Source: Saprospirales bacterium
GTDB taxonomy: Bacteria > Bacteroidota > Bacteroidia > Chitinophagales > JADIYW01
Direction: 5' to 3'
DNA: 64,000 nt
Assembly: GCA_016711605.1 (NCBI GenBank)
Contig: JADJSS010000045.1
Coordinates: forward strand, 310,001 to 374,000
In this document: piece after piece, positions 1-10,662 of the stretch
Layout: each line of letters begins with the position of its first letter
Position numbering within the stretch: the stretch's first letter is position 1
The notes under the pieces: generated by a model
Seen by the model: the letters and a program-made list of their open reading frames with translations, nothing else
Told to the model about the DNA's origin: nothing
Database searches by the model: none
Position numbers and translations under genes: made by a program

Positions 1-2
1 TC

Positions 3-1029
3 AAATTGGACTCTATTGCAAAGACTGGATTAGAGAAAGGAATACCAGGAATACAAGTTTTAATATCGGATAATAAAGGCTTTACGACTTACAATTATGG
101 ACATCATGATATTCAAAGAACAACGGAAGTAAATGATTCTACAAACTGGCGTTATGGCAGCATTACTAAACTATTTACAGCAATTCTAATACTTCAATTA
201 GAATCAGAAGGGAAATTATCAATTGATGATTCTGTATCTAAATACATAAATCTAAAACAACACAATGACGCCGGCATAACTATAAAACACCTTCTAAACC
301 ATACCTCAGGTTTATATAACTATACTTCTTCAAATCAGTTAAAATGGGAAGACACCACAAATCAATGTCTCGAATACAGTTTAAAAAGTAACCTGAATTT
401 TACACCTGGAAGTAAATATAATTATTGCAACACTGGTTATCTATTATTAGGTTTAATCATAGAAAAAATAACAGAACAATCCTATCAACAGAATATTACA
501 AAAAGAATATTTGAGACATGTGGATTAGAAAGTATGCTATATTGTAGTGATGAAAAATTCCTTCTAATACGGCAAGAGGTTATAAATTGAATAACAAAAA
601 ATACAAAGATTTTACTGATATTAATCATAGTTGGGCAAACGCTGCTGGAGCGGTTTTAGGAAATCTAACCGATTTGAATAAATTTGTTAATTGTTTGTTT
701 AAAGGGAATTTAATTGATAGCCAACAATTAAAAAGATGATTAGTCCAACCAAAATTTACCGAGATTTAAATGCTGATGGAATGGAATGGTTCTATAATGC
801 AGTCGGACTTTGTTGGGATTTGAATCTTGACAAAACCGAAAACCCAATTTATGTTTCTCATGGTGGTAACACGCATGGCTATAATTGTGACATACATTAT
901 AATACTCAAAGTAACTTATCAATAATAATTGGAATGAATTTATTTCCAAGCGGAAAATATGAACCAGTTTTTAGCACTCAAAATAATATGATAAATGCAA
1001 TTCATGAATATTATAAACAGCATAAATAA
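3..1029 (+). pseudogene. Serine hydrolase (beta-lactamase/PBP class C fold), 5'-truncated by window edge, two frame breaks
   Basis: The window opens inside this gene. The first piece carries the SxxK motif (Ser-Ile-Thr-Lys, about residues 52-55 from position 6) and the Tyr-Cys-Asn motif (about 140-142); a third piece carries the His-Gly-Gly motif near 859. These are the three active-site motifs of class C beta-lactamase-like esterases and peptidases. The frame shifts near 575, where translation continues through Ala-Arg-Gly-Tyr-Lys-Leu in another frame, and again in the A-run near 730, just before Met-Ile-Ser-Pro at 736. With both breaks repaired the protein is continuous to the stop at 1027. 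Family known, substrate unknown. The breaks may be sequencing error. Confidence 0.75.
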
Positions 1030-1194
1030 CGTTTGCTAACATAAAATTAGTTACAGTTTTGGTAGTTTTGGAAAAGTAAGTTTTTGTATTAATTTCATTT
1101 TGTAACTAATTTTTGGTTTGTGCTAAACACGCACAACCATTGCCAATTTTCAACCGTTATGCCTCATGCTAAATGGACATTTATAAAATAAAAT
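1030..1194. repeat. Long inverted repeat after the hydrolase gene (attC-like hairpin?)
   Basis: A perfect 13-bp inverted repeat lies at 1043-1055 (AAAATTAGTTACA) and 1101-1113. It starts a few bases after the stop codon and is followed by CCGTTATGC at about 1155. The long hairpin between a stop codon and the next small gene on the same strand resembles the recombination sites of chromosomal integrons. The core site is not a clean GTTRRRY, so this is a suggestion only. It could equally be a transcription-end hairpin. Confidence 0.3.
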
Positions 1195-1866
1195 ATGAAC
1201 ATATTTAGTGTAGTTATAAAACTTTTGACTTTCAAATTGTCAAGAGAAGAAATGTTGAAATTTAATAAAACAAATTTTATTGTTGGACTTTTTGGTACTT
1301 GGGTTGTAGGTATTGGGCGATATTGGGACGATAGCGGTGCAAGTTTATTGCAACACTTGGGTTTAGGTTCTGTAATTTATATTTTTGTTTTAGCAATCTT
1401 TATTTGGCTTATCTTAAAACCATTTAAAGTTGATAATTGGAATTACTTTATTGTTTTGACTTTTATCAGTCTGACTTCTTTTCCAGCAATATTTTATGCA
1501 ATTCCAGTAGAACAATTTTTTACAATACAAATGTCTAACAGAATAAATGTTTGGTTTCTTGCTATTGTTGCATCATGGAGACTAGGATTACTATTTTATT
1601 TCTTAAAACAATTTACAAGACTGAGTATATTGAATATCTTGACTGTAACATTAATGCCAATTTGTTTAATTATCTCAATTCTAACCATTTTAAATCTTCA
1701 TAGAGTAGTTTTTAATATCATGGGTGGTGTAAGGAATCCAACACCTCATGACTCTTCATATATAATTCTTATGTTTCTTACAGGAATTTCAATGGTACTA
1801 ATTTTCCCATTATTAATATCATATGGATTTGGAATTTATAAAAGCAGACAAAATAGTAAATTATAG
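1195..1866 (+). CDS. Multi-pass membrane protein, unknown function
   Basis: This 223-residue protein has about five hydrophobic segments (residues roughly 28-40, 50-70, 78-100, 115-135, 145-170 and 185-212). A charged N-terminus begins with Met-Asn-Ile-Phe and includes Lys-Leu-Ser-Arg-Glu-Glu. It lies on the same strand as the hydrolase upstream and is bracketed by inverted repeats on both sides. I do not recognise a catalytic motif. Similar unnamed membrane proteins occur in Bacteroidota; a YIP1-like fold is conceivable but unsupported. Confidence 0.6.
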   Translation: MNIFSVVIKLLTFKLSREEMLKFNKTNFIVGLFGTWVVGIGRYWDDSGASLLQHLGLGSVIYIFVLAIFIWLILKPFKVDNWNYFIVLTFISLTSFPAIFYAIPVEQFFTIQMSNRINVWFLAIVASWRLGLLFYFLKQFTRLSILNILTVTLMPICLIISILTILNLHRVVFNIMGGVRNPTPHDSSYIILMFLTGISMVLIFPLLISYGFGIYKSRQNSKL

Positions 1867-1986
1867 AAAGACAATACTCGCCTTTGTTGGTTTCCAACTA
1901 ACAAACCTTTATCCTTAACTTATTCGCTTTCAGTAGCTACATTGTTGGTTGAAAACCAAAAATGGCTAAAGGTTTCTGATAATCTA
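1867..1986. repeat. Inverted repeat between convergent genes
   Basis: AAACCTTTATCC at 1903-1914 pairs with GGCTAAAGGTTT at 1964-1975 (11 of 12 positions). Inside it lies a smaller hairpin, TTGGTT-GAA-AACCAA, near 1944. It sits between the membrane protein gene and the convergent endonuclease-like gene. It may be a two-way terminator, or the second of two hairpin sites flanking a mobile cassette. Confidence 0.35.
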
Positions 1987-3030
1987 TTATTTTACTTCTT
2001 TCAGTAAAGTAATATAAGTAGGAAAGTGGTCGCTGTAACCAGAATTATAGATGGCAAAATCCCAAGTACGTTTTGGATAACCTTTATATTTTCCGGTTGT
2101 GGTAATCATAAAATCTCGTGTAAATATGTTTGCTTTTTTATAAAAGTAACCAGTTTGGTTAGTGTTCAACCATGCTTTTGAAACCACAATTTGATCAAAC
2201 AAACCCCAAGCATCGTTATGTGCTAATGTACCTAATCCTTTTTTATAATAATCAACCCAAGGATTATAAAAATTATTTGTTTTACATTTTTCTTTTTTAT
2301 CGACACTTCCTAAGTGTTTTACTAAACTTGGGTCGTCTGGATTGTCATTTAAATCACCCATTACAAGTGTCTTGGTATTTATGTTTATACTAATTAATGA
2401 ATCAGTAATTTGCTTTATTGTTTTTGCAACATAATTTCGCATTGGTGCTGTTAATTCTTCACCACCACGTCGTGAAGGCCAATGACCAACAAAAACGTTT
2501 ATTGTGTCGATATTATTTAGTATTCCTTGGACCCAAAGTACGTCTCGTGTTGGTTTGCCTTCTTTAACTGCTTTACTCAAATCAATAGGTATTGATTTAC
2601 TGTAAATTACTTTAAAATATTTTGGATTATACACAAAGCCGCAATCAATACCACGTGGATCGCCTCCATTATAATGCACAATTTGATAATTTCTATTTTT
2701 TAACTTTGGCATGTTTACCAAGTCTTGTACTACCTGTGCATTTTCAATTTCAGCAGTACCCCAAAATGCCATACCATCTGGCGAAACATCTGTTCCAATT
2801 AAAGCAACTACATCTTCTAAATGGTCAAGTTTATCCAAATAAATTTCTGGACTATAATGGTTTGTACCATTAGGTGTAAAGTCATCGTCGCCCCAACCTT
2901 TGGCATCAATGGTATCAAACAAATTTTCTAGATTATAAAAACCAGCTACAACAACATTATATTTTTTTTGCTGTCCAAAAAGCAGGGTCACTATAAATAG
3001 TGAAATTATTAGAAATACTGTCTTATTCAT
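1987..3030 (-). CDS. Secreted endonuclease/exonuclease/phosphatase-family protein
   Basis: The 347-residue protein starts with a signal peptide (Met-Asn-Lys-Thr then a hydrophobic stretch ending near Phe-Gly-Gln-Gln). It then shows the ordered motifs of the DNase I-like fold: Asn-Leu-Glu-Asn near residue 34, Ala-Glu-Ile-Glu-Asn near 93, Gly-His-Trp-Pro-Ser near 182, Gly-Asp-Leu-Asn-Asp near 225, and Ser-Asp-His-Phe near the C-terminus. These residues bind metal and phosphate in the family. It is divergently placed from a TonB receptor and a DUF5689 lipoprotein, a trio often found together in Bacteroidota. It probably acts on a phosphoester or nucleic acid outside the cytoplasm; the substrate is not known. 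Confidence 0.85.
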   Translation of the reverse strand: MNKTVFLIISLFIVTLLFGQQKKYNVVVAGFYNLENLFDTIDAKGWGDDDFTPNGTNHYSPEIYLDKLDHLEDVVALIGTDVSPDGMAFWGTAEIENAQVVQDLVNMPKLKNRNYQIVHYNGGDPRGIDCGFVYNPKYFKVIYSKSIPIDLSKAVKEGKPTRDVLWVQGILNNIDTINVFVGHWPSRRGGEELTAPMRNYVAKTIKQITDSLISININTKTLVMGDLNDNPDDPSLVKHLGSVDKKEKCKTNNFYNPWVDYYKKGLGTLAHNDAWGLFDQIVVSKAWLNTNQTGYFYKKANIFTRDFMITTTGKYKGYPKRTWDFAIYNSGYSDHFPTYITLLKEVK

Positions 3031-3159
3031 GCGTCAAAATAAGGATTAATTGTTATTAATTATTGTAAATAATGTGAATTATAGTTGCTTGTAATTAAGA
3101 TTATTATCTTTACATTTACACCGTTTAAATTTCTATGTATCAAATACAATACCACATTT

Positions 3160-5782
3160 ATGCTTAAAAAAATATTGTTTTTCTCTCTAATTTTTCTCTT
3201 ATCACTTTCAACTTTTGCAAAAAATAATTTAAACAAGCAAGATACGATTAGTGTTTCAAGTTCTAATGATGAAGAAATAATTAATTCGGATTCTATTTTG
3301 AATGCTAAAATGGATGATGTAATACCAACAGTTACTTTAGAAGACATAGAAAGTGAAGATGAAGGTGGCTCTGATCAAGGAATTTCTCCAATTTTAAATG
3401 CAGGAAGAGATGTTTTTTACAAGCTTCTTCTTTTAATTGGAGTATTGCACGTTTTAGAATTCGTGGATATGAAAATGATTATTTTGATACCTATATGAAT
3501 GGTATTCCTACGGAATATATTGATAATGGTTTTTCTGCATTCAATCTTTGGGCAAACTTAAATGATGTAACACGTAATCGTGATCAATCTTTAGGTTTAC
3601 GTCCATCAACTATTGGTTTCGGTTCTATTGGTGCAATTTATTCAATAGATTCACGTGCTGCTAAACAACGAAAGCAAATCAATATTACTATTGGAACATC
3701 TAATAGAACATATGATTTGCGTGGTGGTATAACGTATGGTACTGGAATTACTAAAAAGGTTGGAGTGTTTGTGCTTCTTTATTTGGTCGTTGGGCAAAGC
3801 AAGGTTATGTAAAAGGAACATCCATGCAGAGCATCTCTTATTTCTTGTCTGTTCAAAAAATGTTTAAAAAACATAATTTAGCATTAACTGTTTTTGGTGC
3901 ACCAACTAAACAAGGTAAAGCTAGTGCAGCAACTAAAGAAGCGTATGATTTGGCTGGTTCTAATTATTACAATCCAAATTGGGGTTATCAAAATGGGAAA
4001 GTAAGAAATTCAAGAGTTGAATACAGACATCAACCAACTATAATACTTACACACGAAGCTAAACCAAAAGAGAACATGAATTTAACTACTGCAGTTGGAT
4101 ATTCTTTTGGTGAACGTAGTGTTTCTAGTATTGACAGAAATACAAATGTTGAAGACCCGAGACCAGATTATTATAAGAATTTACCAAGTTATTTCAATGA
4201 TTCCAATGATGTAGAACGATATAATAATGTTTTAAATCAATTCCAAAATAATCCACAAATGTTGCAATTTGATTGGAATAAACTATATGAAAGAAATTTT
4301 AATTCTGATGATTCTACTGTAAATAATGTTGATGGTATTGCAGGAAAAACGGTAACTGGTAAAAATGCGGTTTATATTGTTGGCGATAATACTCAGTATT
4401 ATCATCGTTTTAATTTCAATGCAGTTTATAATGTTGCAGTTAAAAAATTTGATATTTCTGCTGGTTTAACCTATCAATTTCAGAAAGTTAATAATTATAA
4501 ACGAGTAAAAGATTTGTTAGGTGCTGATTATTATTTAGATATAAATTCTTTTTCTGACGATTCTGCTCAAACGAATACAGATTTTACACAACCTAATTTA
4601 AACCAACCCAATCATGTTGTTTATGTAGGAGACAAGTATGGATACAATTATGCATCAGTAGTACATAAAACGTCATTTTGGGGACAGGTAAATCATCATT
4701 TAAAACATATTGATTGGTTTGCTGCTTTTGAGTTCTCTAATACATTACAATATCGTGTTGGATATTACAAAAATGGTTTCACTCCAAACGAATCAGAAGG
4801 AAAATCTAAAACCTATTCATATAATAATTTTGCTGTAAAAGCTGGATTAACCTACAAAATTACAGGACGTCACTATGTATATGTTAATGGTTCTTATCAA
4901 ACTAAAGCACCATTTTGGGACAATCTTTTTATTTCGCCAAGAACACGCCATTTAGCAAATAATGTGGTTAGTGAAAAAATTGGCTCTTTTGAAGGTGGTT
5001 ATGTTTTAAATGCACCTAAATTTAAAGCTAGAGTTACAGGTTATTATACAGATTTTAAAGATGGCTCTAATGTTTTAGTTTATTTTGATGATGATTTCTT
5101 TGGTTTAGCTAGTTATACATTAACCAATATCGACAGAGTTCATTATGGTGGCGAATTAGGCTTTAGTGCAGATATTTATAAAGGGTTAAGTTTAAGTTTA
5201 GCAGCATCAGTTGGTAAATTTTATTATACAAGTCGACAAAATAGCCAACTAACTATAGATAATCAGCCAAATGTAAATTTACAAGAAGTTGTATATTCTA
5301 AAGATTTTTATGTACCAAATATTCCTCAGCAAGCTTATTCTTTAGGGTTGTTTTATCGTTCTAAAAAATACTGGTATTTAGGTGCAACAGTTAATTTCTT
5401 CGATCGCTTTTACACTGAAATGGCGCCAACTCATAGAACCGAACGTGCAACTGATCAAGTGCCATATCAATCTCAACAATGGAATAATATTATTCAACAA
5501 GAACGATATAATAAAAAAGGTCAATGGACTCTAGATATGAGTGGTGGTTATTCATGGCGTTTACAATCTACCTTCAAAAAAATGAATGGTAAATATGCTC
5601 GAAATGCATACTTAGTTATAAATGCTGGAATTTCTAATCTTACCAATAATACAAAATTTATTGTAAGTGGTCGTGAACAATTGCGCTTCGATTATTTAGA
5701 AAAAGATGCTAATAAATTTCCAACAAAATACAGCTATGCTTTCGGCATCAACTTTTTTGCTAACTTAACATTCAGATTCTAA
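3160..5782 (+). CDS. TonB-dependent outer-membrane receptor (two frame breaks)
   Basis: The start at 3160 gives a clear signal peptide (Met-Leu-Lys-Lys-Ile-Leu... ending Ser-Thr-Phe-Ala). The plug domain follows directly, with Phe-Arg-Ile-Arg-Gly-Tyr and the Asn-Gly-Ile-Pro-Thr-Glu stretch typical of TonB plugs. There is no carboxypeptidase-like N-terminal domain. A long beta-barrel ends in Asn-Leu-Thr-Phe-Arg-Phe, the aromatic C-terminus of barrel proteins. The frame breaks at about 3422 (an A appears lost in AAGCTT) and about 3758 (extra A in AAAAA); after repair the protein is continuous, about 873 residues. It is followed 32 bases later by a DUF5689 lipoprotein, its likely partner. Cargo is unknown. 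Confidence 0.88.
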
Positions 5783-5814
5783 TACTCGTTTAAAATAAAA
5801 TAAATCCAAATAAA

Positions 5815-7101
5815 ATGATAACATTTCAAAAATTAATTATTGCAATATTAGCTGTCTTTTCGCTAACATTTACAGCATGCAAAAAAGATAAATTCGATGA
5901 ACCACCTCATGAAACTGTAGATCCAAATTTACCAGTTACACACACTATCAGACAATTAAAAAATTTATATAGTGGCACTAATTTTAAATTAACAGACGAC
6001 ATAACTATTGCTGGAATTGTTGTTGCAAATGACAAAGGTGGAAACATCTTTAATCAAATTATTATTGATGACGGTACAGCTGGTATATCTGTAGCGATTG
6101 ACCAAAATGCCTTGTTTGGTGAATTTCCTGTTGGAAGAAAAGTATATGTAAAATGTACCGGACTCTATTTAGTTGCTGATAATAACTTATTAGGATTACA
6201 AGGTGCAATTGATTTGGCTGGAAATCCAGTCGAAATTCCATCTAATCTGATAACAAAATACATTGTTAAAGCAAATACAGGTAACGCAGTTGTTCCAATT
6301 GAAATAGATAACATAAATCGTTTAAATGATTCGTTTCAAAATAGATTAATAAAATTAAATGATGCTGAATTCACTCCAGAAGACACATCTGAATTTTATG
6401 CTGATGCAATAAATAAATCTTCATTAAGTAGAGTTTTAAGAGATTGTAACGAAGGCGTAATGGAAGTAAGAACAAGTGGTTATGCAGATTTTGCAAATCA
6501 AAAAACTCCTGGTGGAAAAGGTTCAATTACAGGAATTTACACTGTATATAGAACTGATAAACAAATTATACTTAGAAATACTTCTGATGTAAATTTAAAC
6601 GATAGAACAAGATATGGAGTTTGTCCTGTTGTTATAGTTGATACTTTATTGTTTGAAAACTTTGAATCAACATCTGGTTCTGGTGTTATTGCTTTAGCTA
6701 ATTGGACAAATTTTGCATCAGCTGGAACAAAAAATTGGACAAGTACTGGAACTACAAATAAAAATGCAAGATTTTCAGCATTTAGTTCTAACGTTGCTTT
6801 CCAACAACCTTCTAACGTAGGCTGGTTAATAACACCTGCTTTAAATCTTGATTTAACACTAACAAAAAACTTATTTATGGCGCAGAAAGTTGGTTTTGTA
6901 ACTGGAACTATAAAATTAGAAGTTTTATATTCAACAAATTATGCAGGTAGTGGAGATCCAACAAGTGCTTCATGGAACTTATTAGTAGATGATGCTACAC
7001 TTGCAACAACCAGCTTTTCAAATTCATCACCTATCTCTTTAAATTCAATTGCTGGAACAAGTGTTTATATTGCATTCAAATACACTGGTGGATTCACGTA
7101 A
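5815..7101 (+). CDS. DUF5689 surface lipoprotein with choice-of-anchor-J-like domain, C-terminus probably broken
   Basis: The protein has a lipoprotein signal ending Phe-Thr-Ala-Cys (Cys about residue 21), followed by a Lys-Lys-Asp linker. Residues about 40-260 form a DUF5689 domain, an OB-like region with Ile-Ile-Ile-Asp-Asp-Gly. Residues about 275-428 resemble a choice-of-anchor J/MAM-type beta-sandwich (Phe-Glu-Asn-Phe-Glu-Ser). The stop at 7099 comes early. In the next frame the text runs Arg-Asn-Asn-Thr-Pro-Glu-Ser-Thr-Thr-Gln-Tyr and then stops, as expected for the missing end of this domain, so a frame break near 7095 is likely. It probably works with the TonB receptor just upstream. 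Confidence 0.8.
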   Translation: MITFQKLIIAILAVFSLTFTACKKDKFDEPPHETVDPNLPVTHTIRQLKNLYSGTNFKLTDDITIAGIVVANDKGGNIFNQIIIDDGTAGISVAIDQNALFGEFPVGRKVYVKCTGLYLVADNNLLGLQGAIDLAGNPVEIPSNLITKYIVKANTGNAVVPIEIDNINRLNDSFQNRLIKLNDAEFTPEDTSEFYADAINKSSLSRVLRDCNEGVMEVRTSGYADFANQKTPGGKGSITGIYTVYRTDKQIILRNTSDVNLNDRTRYGVCPVVIVDTLLFENFESTSGSGVIALANWTNFASAGTKNWTSTGTTNKNARFSAFSSNVAFQQPSNVGWLITPALNLDLTLTKNLFMAQKVGFVTGTIKLEVLYSTNYAGSGDPTSASWNLLVDDATLATTSFSNSSPISLNSIAGTSVYIAFKYTGGFT

Positions 7102-7301
7102 TAATACACCAGAAAGTACAACACAATATTAATTTCTAGATTTTAAATTATTTCAAATTAAAAATAAATGGTATTTAAATAATGCCTTTTTTAGTGTTAT
7201 GTATTTTATTATTCTATAAACATCACTCAATACATGTTGAATTGTTCTCGAAATGTAATTTTAAATAAATCGTACATTGCACATCGTTAATCATTATTAT
7301 T

Positions 7302-8295
7302 TTGGCTGTAACACTCGAAACCATCTGGAAAAATTTACAAACTAAAAAGTTTGAACCGATTTATTTTTTATGTGGTGAAGAGTCTTATTATATTGATTTA
7401 ATTGAAAATTTTATTGAAGAAAATGCTTTGCAGCCACATGAAAAAGATTTTAATTTTTCGTTGTTTTATGGAAAAGATACTGAACCTATTCAAATATTAA
7501 ATGATGCAAAACAATATCCAACTTTTGCAGATAAACGTTTAATCATTGTACGTGAAGCGCAAGACTTTAAAGCAAAAGATTGGGAAAGCTTTGAAAAATA
7601 TTTTGAAAATCCTGTCGATAGTACGATTTTGGTTTTTTCGCATAAAAATAAAACGTTGGATAAACGTAGTAAGATTTCAAAATTGATTGAAAAAAAATCG
7701 GTTTATTTCGAATCTTCTAAAAAAACAGACGAACAATTACCAGCTTGGATTGCTGGTTATGTGAAAAAGAAAAATTTCAAAATATCTTCTGGAGTTTCAC
7801 AATTATTAGCTGAAAATTTAGGTAATGATTTATCTCGAATTGCCAATGAAATAGATAAATTGTCTGTAATGCTTTTAGAAGGTGCTGATATTACTGAAGA
7901 TGTAATTGAAAATATATTGGCATTTCAAAAGAGTATAATATCACGGAATTTAACAACGCAATTATTAAGCGCGATTTCTCCAAAGCGATGAAGATGGTTT
8001 TGTATTTTGAAAAAATCCGAAAGCTGGACCGATTATCGCAATTTTGGCATATATGTACAACCATTTTAGTAAATTGTTTGCGCTGCATTATATAAAAGAT
8101 GTGAAAGCAGCAAGTGCTGTAATGGGTTGGATGCACGCAGATGTAAGTAATGGTTTGCGATATTATTCGCCAAAAAACGCAGAAATTTTACATATACTTT
8201 GTGAATACGATGCGAAAGCGAAAGGTTTATACGCAACCAATAATTCTTCCAATTCAGATTTAATGAAGGAATTGGTGTATAAAGTGATGCATTAA
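7302..8295 (+). CDS. holA: DNA polymerase III subunit delta (two frame breaks)
   Basis: The clamp-loader delta subunit opens the sliding clamp during replication. The N-terminal region has the family signature Pro-Ile-Tyr-Phe-Leu-Cys-Gly-Glu-Glu near residue 19 and Asp-Lys-Arg-Leu-Ile-Ile-Val-Arg near 77. The frame is lost near 7917 within ATATAT, and again near 8013, where a run of six A should be seven. Between the breaks the correct frame reads Ile-Ser-Lys-Glu-Tyr-Asn-Ile-Thr-Glu-Leu. The last piece (from 8050, Met-Tyr-Asn-His-Phe) ends the protein at about 331 residues, normal for the family. The start is TTG, overlapping a TTATTTTG element; no ATG is available nearby. As an essential gene, its breaks are probably sequencing error. 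Confidence 0.88.
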
Positions 8296-8528
8296 TTTTT
8301 TTTAAACGCAAAGTACGCTAAGCTTAAAACGCAAAGTACGCTAAGGTTTTAATTAAGAATTTTAAGCAAAAAAAAAGAATAAAAGTTATTAGTTCAATTT
8401 TATACTCATTTTCTTTAATTCTTCATTTTAACTTGTTTTTTCTTTGCGAAAAACTTGGAGTTCTTTGCGTTAAAATTTCGAATTCTTTGTGTTAAAAATT
8501 ATAAGAAATGAGATGTTATTTCGTTGAA
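8296..8528. repeat. Intergenic word repeat (ACGCAAAG / CTTTGCG)
   Basis: The 19-mer AAACGCAAAGTACGCTAAG occurs twice, at 8304-8322 and 8327-8345. Inverted CTTTGCG-type words follow near 8450-8510. The block fills the gap between the convergent holA and transglutaminase genes and could fold into a long imperfect hairpin. The same CTTTGCG word recurs at 29300-29330 and 30195-30230. No gene was seen in the block. Confidence 0.6.
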
Positions 8529-9189
8529 TTATTTAGTCATAGCTTTATCAAAATATTGCTCAAAAAAGTGCGGATAGTTTTGTTTCAATAATAGCACAAA
8601 CATATCGTGTGGTATATCGTGGAAAGTGCCGTATTCTTTCAAATATTCCATAAACACTTCACCTTTATCATCGTATTGTTGAAAAACAGAATCGGTAACA
8701 CCATCAAATTCTAAAGGTTCTACACCTAAATATTTACAAAGCTTCATTGAAAGCTGGTGTAGCTTTTATCCAATTATCATTTAAATAAATATCTACACAT
8801 GCATGAAAAACCAACACATCTGTTTTCAAAAGTTCTACTAATTTCTCTACACCAATATGATTTTTTACATCAAAAAAACAAAAACGCGCTGGAATATTGG
8901 CTGCGCGCAAACAAGCCACCAGCAAACATGCTTTTTCTATACAATAACCACTTTTATTTTCACGGTTAAACAAAGAACTTGCTTTTAATGCGGTATGTTT
9001 TAAATCAATATTATAAGGATTGTAGCGCCAGCCATCACGCACTGCATTGTATAATTTAATAGCGTTTTTTGTTTTGTCGATTTCGTTGCCAATAGTGTTT
9101 TTTACAAATCGAACAATATCAGGTTGCGTACTATCCACAAAAAAAGTTGGTTCTAAATATATTTCAATGCCAAGTGGTGCGTTATTCAT
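8529..9189 (-). CDS. Transglutaminase-like cysteine protein (one frame break)
   Basis: The protein carries the catalytic triad order of transglutaminase-like enzymes: Gly-Tyr-Cys-Ile-Glu-Lys-Ala, then His-Ala-Cys-Val-Asp, then Asn-Asp-Asn-Trp-Ile-Lys-Ala-Thr-Pro. The frame breaks at about 8740: one reading ends Pro-Ala-Phe-Asn-Glu-Ala-Leu, the next continues Lys-Leu-Cys-Lys-Tyr-Leu to Ala-Met-Thr-Lys. Joined, the protein is about 220 residues. There is no signal peptide, so it is probably cytoplasmic. Substrate is unknown. It is convergent with holA and divergent from ftsX. Confidence 0.75.
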
Positions 9190-9319
9190 GGTGTGAAGTT
9201 AGAAATTATAGCCGAAAAGTATTACGACAATATGTTATGATAAAATGAATAGCAAATTTAAATCACACATCTGTTAATAACGATTAAAATTAAGTAAATA
9301 AAAATTCTTAAATTCACAC

Positions 9320-10198
9320 ATGTCTGAAAACTTAGAACAAAAAAACACCAAAAAAGTATAAACCGTCTTACATCTTTGCGGTAATAAGCATTGCTATGAT
9401 ATTATTTTTGGTTTAGTTTATTTGCTTTACAGTACCTTATTTGTTCAACGTGAAATGAATAAAATAAAAGAAAGTGTACAAGTTGATATTAATTTAAAAG
9501 AAGACATTACAGATGCACAAAAAACGGCTATTTCTGCTTATTTAAAAAAGCAAAAATTTATATCAAAAATTGAATATGTTAGCAAAGAAGTTGCAGCGGA
9601 AAAATTTTCACGAGAATTAGGTCAGAATTTCAATGAAACATTAGGATACAATCCATTGTATGATGCATATTGGGTAAGTTTAAAAGCAGATTATTCAAAT
9701 CCAGAATTTATTAAAGATGCCAAATCTGCATTTTTAAGTTTAGCTGGCGTTCAAGAAGTGAGTTATTCTGAATTAGCTATTAAAACAGTTGGTGGAACTT
9801 TGCAGCCAATAACAATTGGAATTTCAATTCTTAGCATAGTATTATTAGTGATTGCTTTCTTTATTATTGATAATACCATACGATTAATGATGTATTCACA
9901 ACGATTTTCCATTAGAAGTATGCAATTAATTGGAGCTGATAACTGGTTCATAATCAAACCATTTATACAAAAATCAGTAATTGTAGGTGTAATTAGCGCT
10001 TTTATTGCAATTATTGCTTTAGCAGTGCTTATTTATTTAACAAATTATAAATTTTCAATAGAAATTTTGTATCAAGATTTTGTAAATTTGTCTTTTCTTT
10101 CAATAGGATTAATTTTATTCGGAATTATCATTTCTATTATCAGTACGTATTTAGCTGTAAATAAATACCTAAAAATTAAATTAGACGAATTATATTAA
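9320..10198 (+). CDS. ftsX: Cell-division ABC transporter permease FtsX (two frame breaks)
   Basis: FtsX works with FtsE at the division site to control peptidoglycan hydrolases. The start at 9320 gives Met-Ser-Glu-Asn-Leu-Glu-Gln. The frame breaks near 9358 in AAAAAAG and near 9412 (GTTTAGTT), after which the reading Ser-Thr-Leu-Phe-Val-Gln-Arg continues unbroken. The architecture is that of the family: one N-terminal membrane segment, an extracytoplasmic domain (Asp-Ile-Asn-Leu-Lys-Glu-Asp onwards), then three C-terminal membrane segments ending Lys-Leu-Asp-Glu-Leu-Tyr. The gene is followed by DUF3098, uppP, truB and ribF, a conserved Bacteroidota order. ftsE is not in the window. Confidence 0.88.
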
Positions 10199-10207
10199 AC
10201 ATAACCA

Positions 10208-10570
10208 ATGGCAAAGAATCAACCTAAAAGTATACCAGCTACAAAATCAACTGTAAAACCAATCGCAGGTTCAGTAAAATCAACTGTAAAATCAACAGAA
10301 AACAGCAGTTGGTTAAAATTACCAGGTAGTCAAAATGGACAATTGTTATTTGATAAAACAAATTACATGCTGATGGCTGTATCTGCACTATTAATTATTA
10401 TTGGTTTTGCATTAATGAGTGGTGGCAATACCGATCCAAAAATCTTTAACGAAGCAGAAATTTATTCTTTCAGAAGAATTACCTTAGCACCAATTACTAT
10501 TATCATCGGATTTTTAGTAATGGTTTTAGCTATTCTGAAAAAACCAACTACTGAGATTACTCAAGCTTAA
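10208..10570 (+). CDS. DUF3098 membrane protein
   Basis: This 120-residue protein has a Lys/Ser/Thr-rich N-terminus with a repeated Ser-Thr-Val-Lys motif. Two membrane segments follow (about residues 56-75 and 93-112), separated by a short loop with Asp-Pro-Lys. It matches the DUF3098 family, which in Bacteroidota sits between ftsX and uppP as it does here. It starts 9 bases after the ftsX stop, so it is probably in the same operon. Function is unknown; context suggests a cell-envelope or division role. Confidence 0.85.
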   Translation: MAKNQPKSIPATKSTVKPIAGSVKSTVKSTENSSWLKLPGSQNGQLLFDKTNYMLMAVSALLIIIGFALMSGGNTDPKIFNEAEIYSFRRITLAPITIIIGFLVMVLAILKKPTTEITQA

Positions 10571-10662
10571 TCTAATTTTTAAAAAGTTATTTGTTACATG
10601 TTATGATTTATTAGTAATATCATATCATATAACTTTTTACTTATAACCTAAATCTACTGTCA

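Noticed and set aside
6..1029. Acquired beta-lactamase resistance gene
   Set aside because: The motifs fit the broad serine-hydrolase/esterase family; nothing supports antibiotic hydrolysis, and the frame is broken.
3060..3347. Minus-strand reading frame opposite the TonB receptor signal peptide
   Set aside because: It lies antisense to the receptor start, has no recognisable family, and its composition is that of a shadow of the real gene.
7900..8050. Programmed frameshifting in holA
   Set aside because: There is no slippery heptamer with a downstream structure, and two separate indels in simple repeats are needed. Sequencing error is simpler.
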